A stretch of 64,000 nt of DNA, taken from Nemertoderma westbladi. Its lineage: Eukaryota > Xenacoelomorpha > Nemertodermatida > Nemertodermatidae. This document shows, piece after piece, positions 27,849-42,000 of the stretch. The notes beneath the pieces were generated by a model. The model searched no databases, was not told where the DNA came from, and worked only from the letters and a program-made list of their open reading frames with translations. The first letter of the stretch is position 1; each line of letters starts with the position of its first letter. The translations under genes and the position numbers were made by a program. Location of the stretch: the NCBI GenBank assembly GCA_032718475.1, contig JAUCBJ010003662.1, forward strand, positions 33,802 to 97,801, given 5' to 3'.

Positions 27849-29797
27849 TTGTTTGCTCACCTGTTCAGTTTTATTACGTGGTTCTGTTGTTTGTTTACTC
27901 ACCTGTTTAGTTTTTGTTTGCTCACCTGTTCAGTTGTATTACGTGGTTCTGTTGTTTGTTTGCTCACCTGTTCAGTTTTATTACGTGGTTCTGTTGTTTG
28001 TTTGCTCACCTGTTCAGTTTTATTACGTGGTTCTGTTGTTTGTTTGCTCACCTGTTCAGTTGTAATACGTGGTTCTGTTGTTTGTTTGCTCACCTGTTCA
28101 GTTGTATTACGTGGTTCTGTTGTTTGTTTGCTCACCTGTTCAGGTTTTTTTTACGTGGTTCTGTTGTTTGTTTGCTCACCTGTTCAGTTGTATTACGTGG
28201 TTCTGTTGTTTGTTTGCTCACCTGTTCAGTTTTATTACGTGGTTCTGTTGTTTGTTTGCTCACCTGTTCAGTTGTAATACGTGGTTCTGTTGTTTGTTTG
28301 CTCACCTGTTCAGTTGTATTACGTGGTTCTGTTGTTTGTTTGCTCACCTGTTCAGGTTTTTTTTTACGTGGTTCTGTTGTTTGTTTGCTCACCTGTTCAG
28401 TTGTATTACGTGGTTCTGTTGTTTGTTTGCTCACCTGTTTAGTTTTTGTTTGCTCACCTGTTTAGTTTTTGTTTGCTCACCTGTTCAGTTTTATTACGTG
28501 GTTCTGTTGTTTGTTTGCTCACCTGTTTAGTTTTTGTTTGCTCACCTGTTTAGTTTTTGTTTGCTCACCTGTTCAGTTTTATTACGTGGTTCTGTTGTTT
28601 GTTTGCTCACCTGTTCAGTTGTATTACGTGGTTCTGTTGTTTAGTTTGCTCACCTGTTCAGTTGTATTACGTGGTTCTGTTGTTTGTTTGCTCACCTGTT
28701 CAGTTTTATTACGTGGTTCTGTTGTTTGTTTGCTCACCTGTTCAGTTGTATTACGTGGTTCTGTTGTTTGTTTGCTCACCTGTTCAGTTGTATTACGTGG
28801 TTCTGCTGATTGTTTGCTCACCTGTTCAGTTGTATTACGTGGTTCTGTTGTTTGTTTGCTCACCTGTTCAGTTGTATTACGTGGTTCTGTTGTTTGTTTG
28901 CTCACCTGTTCAGTTGTATTACGTGGTTCTGTTGTTTGTTTGCTCACCTGTTCAGTTGTATTACGTGGTTCTGTTGTTTGTTTGCTCACCTGTTCAGTTT
29001 TATTACGTGGTTCTGTTGTTTGTTTGCTCACCTGTTCAGTTGTATTACGTGGTTCTGTTGTTTGTTTGCTCACCTGTTCAGTTGTATTACGTGGTTCTGC
29101 TGATTGTTTGCTCACCTGTTCAGTTGTATTACGTGGTTCTGTTGTTTGTTTGCTCACCTGTTCAGTTGTATTACGTGGTTCTGTTGTTTGTTTGCTCACC
29201 TGTTCAGTTTTATTACGTGGTTCTGTTGTTTGTTTGCTCACCTGTTCAGTTTTATTACGTGGTTCTGTTGTTTGTTTGCTCACCTGTTCAGTTGTATTAC
29301 GTGGTTCTGCTGATTGTTTGCTCACCTGTTCAGTTGTATTACGTGGTTCTGTTGTTTGTTTGCTCACCAGTTCAGTTGTATTACGTGGTTCTGTTGTTGT
29401 TTGCTCATCTGTTCAGTTTTATTACGTGGTTCTGTTGTTTGTTTGCTCACCTGTTCAGTTGTATTACGTGGTTCTGTTGTTTGTTTGCTCACCTGTTCAG
29501 TTGTATTACGTGGTTCTGTTGTTTGTTTGCTCACCTGTTCAGTTTTATTACGTGGTTCTGTTGTTTGTTTACTCACCTGTTCAGTTGTATTACGTGGTTC
29601 TGTTGTTTGTTTGCTCACCTGTTCAGTTGTATTACGTGGTTCTGTTGTTTGTTTGCTCACCTGTTCAGTTGTATTACGTGGTTCTGTTGTTTGTTTGCTC
29701 ACCTGTTCAGTTTTATTACGTGGTTCTGTTGTTTGTTTGCTCACCTGTTCAGTTGTATTACGTGGTTCTGTTGTTTGTTTGCTCACCTGTTTAGTTT

Positions 29798-32700
29798 TTG
29801 TTTGCTCACCTGTTCAGTTTTATTACGTGGTTCTGTTGTTTGTTTACTCACCTCTTTACTTTTTGTTTGCTCACCTGTTCAGTTGTATTACGTGGTTCTG
29901 TTGTTTGTTTGCTCACCTGTTCAGTTTTATTACGTGGTTCTGTTGTTTGTTTGCTCACCTGTTCAGTTTTATTACGTGGTTCTGTTGTTTGTTTGCTCAC
30001 CTGTTCAGTTGTATTACGTGGTTCTGTTGTTTGTTTGCTCACCTGTTCAGTTTTATTACGTGGTTCTGTTGTTTGTTTGCTCACCTGTTCAGTTGTATTA
30101 CGTGGTTCTGTTGTTTGTTTGCTCACCTGTTCAGTTGTATTACGTGGTTCTGTTGTTTGTTTGCTCACCTGTTCAGTTTTATTACGTGGTTCGGTTGTTT
30201 GTTTGCTCACCTGTTCAGTTTTATTACGTGGTTCTGTTGTTTGTTTGCTCACCTGTTCAGTTGTATTACGTGGTTCTGTTGTTTGTTTGCTCACCTGTTC
30301 AGTTGTATTACGTGGTTCTGTTGTTTGTTTGCTCACCTGTTCAGTTGTATTACGTGGTTCTGTTGTTTGTTTGCTCACCTGTTCAGTTTTATTACGTGGT
30401 TCTGTTGTTTGTTTGCTCACCTGTTCAGTTATATTACGTGGTTCTGTTGTTTGTTTGCTCACCTGTTCAGTTATATTACGTGGTTCTGTTGTTTGTTTGC
30501 TCACCTGTTCAGTTGTATTACGTGGTTCTGCTGATTGTTTGCTCACCTGTTCAGTTGTATTACGTGGTTCTGTTGTTTGTTTGCTCACCTGTTCAGTTGT
30601 ATTACGTGGTTCTGTTGTTTGTTTGCTCACCTGTTCAGTTTTATTACGTGGTTCTGTTGTTTGTTTGCTCACCTGTTCAGTTTTATTACGTGGTTCTGTT
30701 GTTTGTTTGCTCACCTGTTCAGTTGTATTACGTGGTTCTGCTGATTGTTTGCTCACCTGTTCAGTTGTATTACGTGGTTCTGTTGTTTGTTTGCTCACCA
30801 GTTCAGTTGTATTACGTGGTTCTGTTGTTTGTTTGCTCACCTGTTCAGTTTTATTACGTGGTTCTGTTGTTTGTTTGCTCACCTGTTCAGTTGTATTACG
30901 TGGTTCTGTTGTTTGTTTGCTCACCTGTTCAGTTGTATTACGTGGTTCTGTTGTTTGTTTGCTCACCTGTTCAGTTTTATTACGTGGTTCTGTTGTTTGT
31001 TTACTCACCTGTTCAGTTGTATTACGTGGTTCTGTTGTTTGTTTGCTCACCTGTTCAGTTGTATTACGTGGTTCTGTTGTTTGTTTGCTCACCTGTTCAG
31101 TTGTATTACGTGGTTCTGTTGTTTGTTTGCTCACCTGTTCAGTTTTATTACGTGGTTCTGTTGTTTGTTTGCTCACCTGTTCAGTTGTATTACGTGGTTC
31201 TGTTGTTTGTTTGCTCACCTGTTTAGTTTTTGTTTGCTCACCTGTTCAGTTGTATTACGTGGTTCTGTTGTTTGTTTGCTCACCAGTTCAGTTGTATTAC
31301 GTGGTTCTGTTGTTTGTTTGCTCACCTGTTCAGTTTTATTACGTGGTTCTGTTGTTTGTTTGCTCACCTGTTCAGTTGTATTACGTGGTTCTGTTGTTTG
31401 TTTGCTCACCTGTTCAGTTGTATTACGTGGTTCTGTTGTTTGTTTGCTCACCTGTTCAGTTGTATTACGTGGTTCTGTTGTTTGTTTGCTCACCTGTTCA
31501 GTTTTATTACGTGGTTCTGTTGTTTGTTTACTCACCTGTTCAGTTGTATTACGTGGTTCTGTTGTTTGTTTGCTCACCTGTTCAGTTGTATTACGTGGTT
31601 CTGTTGTTTGTTTGCTCACCTGTTCAGTTGTATTACGTGGTTCTGTTGTTTGTTTGCTCACCTGTTCAGTTTTATTACGTGGTTCTGTTGTTTGTTTGCT
31701 CACCTGTTCAGTTGTATTACGTGGTTCTGTTGTTTGTTTGCTCACCTGTTTAGTTTTTGTTTGCTCACCTGTTCAGTTTTATTACGTGGTTCTGTTGTTT
31801 GTTTACTCACCTCTTTACTTTTTGTTTGCTCACCTGTTCAGTTGTATTACGTGGTTCTGTTGTTTGTTTGCTCACCTGTTCAGTTTTATTACGTGGTTCT
31901 GTTGTTTGTTTGCTCACCTGTTCAGTTTTATTACGTGGTTCTGTTGTTTGTTTGCTCACCTGTTCAGTTGTATTACGTGGTTCTGTTGTTTGTTTGCTCA
32001 CCTGTTCAGTTTTATTACGTGGTTCTGTTGTTTGTTTGCTCACCTGTTCAGTTGTATTACGTGGTTCTGTTGTTTGTTTGCTCACCTGTTCAGTTGTATT
32101 ACGTGGTTCTGTTGTTTGTTTGCTCACCTGTTCAGTTTTATTACGTGGTTCGGTTGTTTGTTTGCTCACCTGTTCAGTTTTATTACGTGGTTCTGTTGTT
32201 TGTTTGCTCACCTGTTCAGTTGTATTACGTGGTTCTGTTGTTTGTTTGCTCACCTGTTCAGTTGTATTACGTGGTTCTGTTGTTTGTTTGCTCACCTGTT
32301 CAGTTGTATTACGTGGTTCTGTTGTTTGTTTGCTCACCTGTTCAGTTTTATTACGTGGTTCTGTTGTTTGTTTGCTCACCTGTTCAGTTATATTACGTGG
32401 TTCTGTTGTTTGTTTGCTCACCTGTTCAGTTATATTACGTGGTTCTGTTGTTTGTTTGCTCACCTGTTCAGTTGTATTACGTGGTTCTGCTGATTGTTTG
32501 CTCACCTGTTCAGTTGTATTACGTGGTTCTGTTGTTTGTTTGCTCACCTGTTCAGTTGTATTACGTGGTTCTGTTGTTTGTTTGCTCACCTGTTCAGTTT
32601 TATTACGTGGTTCTGTTGTTTGTTTGCTCACCTGTTCAGTTTTATTACGTGGTTCTGTTGTTTGTTTGCTCACCTGTTCAGTTGTATTACGTGGTTCTGC

Positions 32701-34200
32701 TGATTGTTTGCTCACCTGTTCAGTTGTATTACGTGGTTCTGTTGTTTGTTTGCTCACCAGTTCAGTTGTATTACGTGGTTCTGTTGTTTGTTTGCTCACC
32801 TGTTCAGTTTTATTACGTGGTTCTGTTGTTTGTTTGCTCACCTGTTCAGTTGTATTACGTGGTTCTGTTGTTTGTTTGCTCACCTGTTCAGTTGTATTAC
32901 GTGGTTCTGTTGTTTGTTTGCTCACCTGTTCAGTTTTATTACGTGGTTCTGTTGTTTGTTTACTCACCTGTTCAGTTGTATTACGTGGTTCTGTTGTTTG
33001 TTTGCTCACCTGTTCAGTTGTATTACGTGGTTCTGTTGTTTGTTTGCTCACCTGTTCAGTTGTATTACGTGGTTCTGTTGTTTGTTTGCTCACCTGTTCA
33101 GTTTTATTACGTGGTTCTGTTGTTTGTTTGCTCACCTGTTCAGTTGTATTACGTGGTTCTGTTGTTTGTTTGCTCACCTGTTTAGTTTTTGTTTGCTCAC
33201 CTGTTCAGTTTTATTACGTGGTTCTGTTGTTTGTTTACTCACCTCTTTACTTTTTGTTTGCTCACCTGTTCAGTTGTATTACGTGGTTCTGTTGTTTGTT
33301 TGCTCACCTGTTCAGTTTTATTACGTGGTTCTGTTGTTTGTTTGCTCACCTGTTCAGTTTTATTACGTGGTTCTGTTGTTTGTTTGCTCACCTGTTCAGT
33401 TGTATTACGTGGTTCTGTTGTTTGTTTGCTCACCTGTTCAGTTTTATTACGTGGTTCTGTTGTTTGTTTGCTCACCTGTTCAGTTGTATTACGTGGTTCT
33501 GTTGTTTGTTTGCTCACCTGTTCAGTTGTATTACGTGGTTCTGTTGTTTGTTTGCTCACCTGTTCAGTTTTATTACGTGGTTCGGTTGTTTGTTTGCTCA
33601 CCTGTTCAGTTTTATTACGTGGTTCTGTTGTTTGTTTGCTCACCTGTTCAGTTGTATTACGTGGTTCTGTTGTTTGTTTGCTCACCTGTTCAGTTGTATT
33701 ACGTGGTTCTGTTGTTTGTTTGCTCACCTGTTCAGTTGTATTACGTGGTTCTGTTGTTTGTTTGCTCACCTGTTCAGTTTTATTACGTGGTTCTGTTGTT
33801 TGTTTGCTCACCTGTTCAGTTATATTACGTGGTTCTGTTGTTTGTTTGCTCACCTGTTCAGTTATATTACGTGGTTCTGTTGTTTGTTTGCTCACCTGTT
33901 CAGTTTTATTACGTGGTTCTGTTGTTTGTTTGCTCACCTGTTCAGTTGTATTACGTGGTTCTGTTGTTTGTTTGCTCACCTGTTCAGGTTTTTTTTTACG
34001 TGGTTCTGTTGTTTGTTTGCTCACCTGTTCAGTTGTATTACGTGGTTCTGTTGTTTGTTTGCTCACCTGTTCAGTTTTATTACGTGGTTCTGTTGTTTGT
34101 TTGCTCACCTGTTCAGTTGTAATACGTGGTTCTGTTGTTTGTTTGCTCACCTGTTCAGTTGTATTACGTGGTTCTGTTGTTTGTTTGCTCACCTGTTCAG
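29798..34200. repeat. Satellite blocks repeated at about 1,959 and 1,432 bp
   Basis: A module starting with a short 23-bp unit and the rare CTCTTTACTTTTTG variant occurs at about 29790, 31750 and 33190. The first two copies, about 1.37 kb, have the same order of G/T/A units and the same CTGATTG and CACCAG variants. The same module recurs at about 37590 and in shortened form at 39020. Confidence 0.75.
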
Positions 34201-37200
34201 GTTTTTTTTACGTGGTTCTGTTGTTTGTTTGCTCACCTGTTCAGTTGTATTACGTGGTTCTGTTGTTTGTTTGCTCACCTGTTTAGTTTTTGTTTGCTCA
34301 CCTGTTTAGTTTTTGTTTGCTCACCTGTTCAGTTTTATTACGTGGTTCTGTTGTTTGTTTGCTCACCTGTTTAGTTTTTGTTTGCTCACCTGTTTAGTTT
34401 TTGTTTGCTCACCTGTTCAGTTTTATTACGTGGTTCTGTTGTTTGTTTGCTCACCTGTTCAGTTGTATTACGTGGTTCTGTTGTTTGTTTGCTCACCTGT
34501 TCAGTTGTATTACGTGGTTCTGTTGTTTGTTTGCTCACCTGTTCAGTTTTATTACGTGGTTCTGTTGTTTGTTTGCTCACCTGTTCAGTTTTATTACGTG
34601 GTTCTGTTGTTTGTTTGCTCACCTGTTCAGTTGTATTACGTGGTTCTGTTGTTTGTTTGCTCACCTGTTCAGTTGTATTACGTGGTTCTGCTGATTGTTT
34701 GCTCACCTGTTCAGTTGTATTACGTGGTTCTGTTGTTTGTTTGCTCACCTGTCCAGTTGTATTACGTGGTTCTGTTGTTTGTTTGCTCACCTGTTCAGTT
34801 GTATTACGTGGTTCTGTTGTTTGTTTGCTCACCTGTTCAGTTGTATTACGTGGTTCTGTTGTTTGTTTGCTCACCTGTTCAGTTGTATTACGTGGTTCTG
34901 TTGTTTGTTTGCTCACCTGTTCAGTTGTATTACGTGGTTCTGTTGTTTGTTTGCTCACCTGTTCAGTTGTATTACGTGGTTCTGCTGATTGTTTGCTCAC
35001 CTGTTCAGTTGTATTACGTGGTTCTGTTGTTTGTTTGCTCACCTGTTCAGTTGTATTACGTGGTTCTGTTGTTTGTTTGCTCACCTGTTCAGTTTTATTA
35101 CGTGGTTCTGTTGTTTGTTTGCTCACCTGTTCAGTTTTATTACGTGGTTCTGTTGTTTGTTTGCTCACCTGTTCAGTTGTATTACGTGGTTCTGCTGATT
35201 GTTTGCTCACCTGTTCAGTTGTATTACGTGGTTCTGTTGTTTGTTTGCTCACCAGTTCAGTTGTATTACGTGGTTCTGTTGTTTGTTTGCTCACCTGTTC
35301 AGTTTTATTACGTGGTTCTGTTGTTTGTTTGCTCACCTGTTCAGTTGTATTACGTGGTTCTGTTGTTTGTTTGCTCACCTGTTCAGTTGTATTACGTGGT
35401 TCTGTTGTTTGTTTGCGCACCTGTTCAGTTGTATTACGTGGTTCTGTTGTTTGTTTGCTCACCTGTTCAGTTTTATTACGTGGTTCTAGTGTTTGTTTGC
35501 TCATCTGTTCAGTTTTATTACGTGGTTCTGTTGTTTGTTTGCTCACCTGTTCAGTTTTATTACGTGGTTCTGTTGTTTGTTTGCTCACCTGTTCAGTTGT
35601 ATTACGTGGTTCTGATGTTTGTTTACTCACCTGTTTAGTTTTTGTTTGCTCACCTGTTCAGTTTTATTACGTGGTTCTGTTGTTTGTTTACTCACCTGTT
35701 TAGTTTTTGTTTGCTCACCTGTTCAGTTGTATTACGTGGTTCTGTTGTTTGTTTGCTCACCTGTTCAGTTTTATTACGTGGTTCTGTTGTTTGTTTGCTC
35801 ACCTGTTCAGTTTTATTACGTGGTTCTGTTGTTTGTTTGCTCACCTGTTCAGTTGTAATACGTGGTTCTGTTGTTTGTTTGCTCACCTGTTCAGTTGTAT
35901 TACGTGGTTCTGTTGTTTGTTTGCTCACCTGTTCAGGTTTTTTTTACGTGGTTCTGTTGTTTGTTTGCTCACCTGTTCAGTTGTATTACGTGGTTCTGTT
36001 GTTTGTTTGCTCACCTGTTCAGTTTTATTACGTGGTTCTGTTGTTTGTTTGCTCACCTGTTCAGTTGTAATACGTGGTTCTGTTGTTTGTTTGCTCACCT
36101 GTTCAGTTGTATTACGTGGTTCTGTTGTTTGTTTGCTCACCTGTTCAGGTTTTTTTTACGTGGTTCTGTTGTTTGTTTGCTCACCTGTTCAGTTGTATTA
36201 CGTGGTTCTGTTGTTTGTTTGCTCACCTGTTTAGTTTTTGTTTGCTCACCTGTTTAGTTTTTGTTTGCTCACCTGTTCAGTTTTATTACGTGGTTCTGTT
36301 GTTTGTTTGCTCACCTGTTTAGTTTTTGTTTGCTCACCTGTTTAGTTTTTGTTTGCTCACCTGTTCAGTTTTATTACGTGGTTCTGTTGTTTGTTTGCTC
36401 ACCTGTTCAGTTGTATTACGTGGTTCTGTTGTTTAGTTTGCTCACCTGTTCAGTTGTATTACGTGGTTCTGTTGTTTGTTTGCTCACCTGTTCAGTTTTA
36501 TTACGTGGTTCTGTTGTTTGTTTGCTCACCTGTTCAGTTGTATTACGTGGTTCTGTTGTTTGTTTGCTCACCTGTTCAGTTGTATTACGTGGTTCTGCTG
36601 ATTGTTTGCTCACCTGTTCAGTTGTATTACGTGGTTCTGTTGTTTGTTTGCTCACCTGTTCAGTTGTATTACGTGGTTCTGTTGTTTGTTTGCTCACCTG
36701 TTCAGTTGTATTACGTGGTTCTGTTGTTTGTTTGCTCACCTGTTCAGTTGTATTACGTGGTTCTGTTGTTTGTTTGCTCACCTGTTCAGTTTTATTACGT
36801 GGTTCTGTTGTTTGTTTGCTCACCTGTTCAGTTGTATTACGTGGTTCTGTTGTTTGTTTGCTCACCTGTTCAGTTGTATTACGTGGTTCTGCTGATTGTT
36901 TGCTCACCTGTTCAGTTGTATTACGTGGTTCTGTTGTTTGTTTGCTCACCTGTTCAGTTGTATTACGTGGTTCTGTTGTTTGTTTGCTCACCTGTTCAGT
37001 TTTATTACGTGGTTCTGTTGTTTGTTTGCTCACCTGTTCAGTTTTATTACGTGGTTCTGTTGTTTGTTTGCTCACCTGTTCAGTTGTATTACGTGGTTCT
37101 GCTGATTGTTTGCTCACCTGTTCAGTTGTATTACGTGGTTCTGTTGTTTGTTTGCTCACCAGTTCAGTTGTATTACGTGGTTCTGTTGTTTGTTTGCTCA

Positions 37201-39022
37201 CCTGTTCAGTTTTATTACGTGGTTCTGTTGTTTGTTTGCTCACCTGTTCAGTTGTATTACGTGGTTCTGTTGTTTGTTTGCTCACCTGTTCAGTTGTATT
37301 ACGTGGTTCTGTTGTTTGTTTGCTCACCTGTTCAGTTTTATTACGTGGTTCTGTTGTTTGTTTACTCACCTGTTCAGTTGTATTACGTGGTTCTGTTGTT
37401 TGTTTGCTCACCTGTTCAGTTGTATTACGTGGTTCTGTTGTTTGTTTGCTCACCTGTTCAGTTGTATTACGTGGTTCTGTTGTTTGTTTGCTCACCTGTT
37501 CAGTTTTATTACGTGGTTCTGTTGTTTGTTTGCTCACCTGTTCAGTTGTATTACGTGGTTCTGTTGTTTGTTTGCTCACCTGTTTAGTTTTTGTTTGCTC
37601 ACCTGTTCAGTTTTATTACGTGGTTCTGTTGTTTGTTTACTCACCTCTTTACTTTTTGTTTGCTCACCTGTTCAGTTGTATTACGTGGTTCTGTTGTTTG
37701 TTTGCTCACCTGTTCAGTTTTATTACGTGGTTCTGTTGTTTGTTTGCTCACCTGTTCAGTTTTATTACGTGGTTCTGTTGTTTGTTTGCTCACCTGTTCA
37801 GTTGTATTACGTGGTTCTGTTGTTTGTTTGCTCACCTGTTCAGTTTTATTACGTGGTTCTGTTGTTTGTTTGCTCACCTGTTCAGTTGTATTACGTGGTT
37901 CTGTTGTTTGTTTGCTCACCTGTTCAGTTGTATTACGTGGTTCTGTTGTTTGTTTGCTCACCTGTTCAGTTTTATTACGTGGTTCGGTTGTTTGTTTGCT
38001 CACCTGTTCAGTTTTATTACGTGGTTCTGTTGTTTGTTTGCTCACCTGTTCAGTTGTATTACGTGGTTCTGTTGTTTGTTTGCTCACCTGTTCAGTTGTA
38101 TTACGTGGTTCTGTTGTTTGTTTGCTCACCTGTTCAGTTGTATTACGTGGTTCTGTTGTTTGTTTGCTCACCTGTTCAGTTTTATTACGTGGTTCTGTTG
38201 TTTGTTTGCTCACCTGTTCAGTTATATTACGTGGTTCTGTTGTTTGTTTGCTCACCTGTTCAGTTATATTACGTGGTTCTGTTGTTTGTTTGCTCACCTG
38301 TTCAGTTGTATTACGTGGTTCTGCTGATTGTTTGCTCACCTGTTCAGTTGTATTACGTGGTTCTGTTGTTTGTTTGCTCACCTGTTCAGTTGTATTACGT
38401 GGTTCTGTTGTTTGTTTGCTCACCTGTTCAGTTTTATTACGTGGTTCTGTTGTTTGTTTGCTCACCTGTTCAGTTTTATTACGTGGTTCTGTTGTTTGTT
38501 TGCTCACCTGTTCAGTTGTATTACGTGGTTCTGCTGATTGTTTGCTCACCTGTTCAGTTGTATTACGTGGTTCTGTTGTTTGTTTGCTCACCAGTTCAGT
38601 TGTATTACGTGGTTCTGTTGTTTGTTTGCTCACCTGTTCAGTTTTATTACGTGGTTCTGTTGTTTGTTTGCTCACCTGTTCAGTTGTATTACGTGGTTCT
38701 GTTGTTTGTTTGCTCACCTGTTCAGTTGTATTACGTGGTTCTGTTGTTTGTTTGCTCACCTGTTCAGTTTTATTACGTGGTTCTGTTGTTTGTTTACTCA
38801 CCTGTTCAGTTGTATTACGTGGTTCTGTTGTTTGTTTGCTCACCTGTTCAGTTGTATTACGTGGTTCTGTTGTTTGTTTGCTCACCTGTTCAGTTGTATT
38901 ACGTGGTTCTGTTGTTTGTTTGCTCACCTGTTCAGTTTTATTACGTGGTTCTGTTGTTTGTTTGCTCACCTGTTCAGTTGTATTACGTGGTTCTGTTGTT
39001 TGTTTGCTCACCTGTTTAGTTT

Positions 39023-42000
39023 TTGTTTGCTCACCTGTTCAGTTTTATTACGTGGTTCTGTTGTTTGTTTACTCACCTCTTTACTTTTTGTTTGCTCACC
39101 TGTTCAGTTGTATTACGTGGTTCTGTTGTTTGTTTGCTCACCTGTTCAGTTTTATTACGTGGTTCTGTTGTTTGTTTGCTCACCTGTTCAGTTTTATTAC
39201 GTGGTTCTGTTGTTTGTTTGCTCACCTGTTCAGTTGTATTACGTGGTTCTGTTGTTTGTTTGCTCACCTGTTCAGTTTTATTACGTGGTTCTGTTGTTTG
39301 TTTGCTCACCTGTTCAGTTGTATTACGTGGTTCTGTTGTTTGTTTGCTCACCTGTTCAGTTGTATTACGTGGTTCTGTTGTTTGTTTGCTCACCTGTTCA
39401 GTTTTATTACGTGGTTCGGTTGTTTGTTTGCTCACCTGTTCAGTTTTATTACGTGGTTCTGTTGTTTGTTTGCTCACCTGTTCAGTTGTATTACGTGGTT
39501 CTGTTGTTTGTTTGCTCACCTGTTCAGTTGTATTACGTGGTTCTGTTGTTTGTTTGCTCACCTGTTCAGTTGTATTACGTGGTTCTGTTGTTTGTTTGCT
39601 CACCTGTTCAGTTTTATTACGTGGTTCTGTTGTTTGTTTGCTCACCTGTTCAGTTATATTACGTGGTTCTGTTGTTTGTTTGCTCACCTGTTCAGTTATA
39701 TTACGTGGTTCTGTTGTTTGTTTGCTCACCTGTTCAGTTTTATTACGTGGTTCTGTTGTTTGTTTGCTCACCTGTTCAGTTGTATTACGTGGTTCTGTTG
39801 TTTGTTTGCTCACCTGTTCCGTTATATTACGTGGTTCTGTTGTTTGTTTGCTCACCTGTTCAGTTGTATTACGTGGTTCTGTTGTTTGTTTGCTCACCTG
39901 TTCAGTTTTATTACGTGGTTCTGTTGTTTGTTTGCTCACCTGTTCAGTTGTATTACGTGGTTCTGTTGTTTGTTTGCTCACCTGTTCAGTTTCATTACGT
40001 GGTTCTCTTGCTTGTTTGCTCACCTGTTCAGTTTTATAACGTGGTTCTGTTGTTTGTTTGCTCACCTGTTCAGTTTATTACGTGGTTCTGTTGTTTGTTT
40101 GCTCACCTGTTCAGTTTTATTACGTGGTTCTGTTGTTTGTTTGCTCACCTGTTCAGTTGTATTACGTGGTTCTGTTGTTTGTTTGCTCACCTGTTCAGTT
40201 GTATTACGTGGTTCTGTTGTTTGTTTGCTCACCTGTTCAGTTTTATTACGTGGTTCTGTTGTTTGTTTGCTCACCTGTTCAGTTTTATTACGTGGTTCTG
40301 TTGTTTGTTTGCTCACCTGTTCAGTTGTATTACGTGGTTCTGTTGTTTGTTTGCTCACCTGTTCAGTTATATTACGTGGTTCTGTTGTTTGTTTGCTCAC
40401 CTGTTCAGTTTTATTACGTGGTTCTGTTGTTTGTTTGCTCACCTGTTCAGTTGTATTACGTGGTTCTGTTGTTTGTTTGCTCACCTGTTCAGTTTTATTA
40501 CGTGGTTCTCTTGCTTGTTTGCTCACCTGTTCAGTTTTATTACGTGGTTCTGTTGTTTGTTTGCTCACCTGTTCAGTTGTATTACGTGGTTCTGTTGTTT
40601 GTTTGCTCACCTGTTCAGTTTTATTACGTGGTTCTGTTGTTTGTTTGCTCACCTGTTCAGTTGTATTACGTGGTTCTGTTGTTTGTTTGCTCACCTGTTC
40701 AGTTGTATTACGTGGTTCTGTTGTTTGTTTGCTCACCTGTTCAGTTTTATTACGTGGTTCTGTTGTTTGTTTACTCACCTGTTCAGTTGTATTACGTGGT
40801 TCTGTTGTTTGTTTGCTCACCTGTTCAGTTGTATTACGTGGTTCTGTTGTTTGTTTGCTCACCTGTTCAGTTGTATTACGTGGTTCTGTTGTTTGTTTGC
40901 TCACCTGTTCAGTTTTATTACGTGGTTCTGTTGTTTGTTTGCTCACCTGTTCAGTTGTATTACGTGGTTCTGTTGTTTGTTTGCTCACCTGTTTAGTTTT
41001 TGTTTGCTCACCTGTTCAGTTTTATTACGTGGTTCTGTTGTTTGTTTACTCACCTCTTTAGTTTTTGTTTGCTCACCTGTTCAGTTGTATTACGTGGTTC
41101 TGTTGTTTGTTTGCTCACCTGTTCAGTTTTATTACGTGGTTCTGTTGTTTGTTTGCTCACCTGTTCAGTTTTATTACGTGGTTCTGTTGTTTGTTTGCTC
41201 ACCTGTTCAGTTGTATTACGTGGTTCTGTTGTTTGTTTGCTCACCTGTTCAGTTTTATTACGTGGTTCTGTTGTTTGTTTGCTCACCTGTTCAGTTGTAT
41301 TACGTGGTTCTGTTGTTTGTTTGCTCACCTGTTCAGTTGTATTACGTGGTTCTGTTGTTTGTTTGCTCACCTGTTCAGTTTTATTACGTGGTTCTGTTGT
41401 TTGTTTGCTCACCTGTTCAGTTTTATTACGTGGTTCTGTTGTTTGTTTGCTCACCTGTTCAGTTGTATTACGTGGTTCTGTTGTTTGTTTGCTCACCTGT
41501 TCAGTTGTATTACGTGGTTCTGTTGTTTGTTTGCTCACCTGTTCAGTTGTATTACGTGGTTCTGTTGTTTGTTTGCTCACCTGTTCAGTTTTATTACGTG
41601 GTTCTGTTGTTTGTTTGCTCACCTGTTCAGTTATATTACGTGGTTCTGTTGTTTGTTTGCTCACCTGTTCAGTTATATTACGTGGTTCTGTTGTTTGTTT
41701 GCTCACCTGTTCAGTTTTATTACGTGGTTCTGTTGTTTGTTTGCTCACCTGTTCAGTTGTATTACGTGGTTCTGTTGTTTGTTTGCTCACCTGTTCCGTT
41801 ATATTACGTGGTTCTGTTGTTTGTTTGCTCACCTGTTCAGTTGTATTACGTGGTTCTGTTGTTTGTTTGCTCACCTGTTCAGTTTTATTACGTGGTTCTG
41901 TTGTTTGTTTGCTCACCTGTTCAGTTGTATTACGTGGTTCTGTTGTTTGTTTGCTCACCTGTTCAGTTTTATTACGTGGTTCTCTTGCTTGTTTGCTCAC

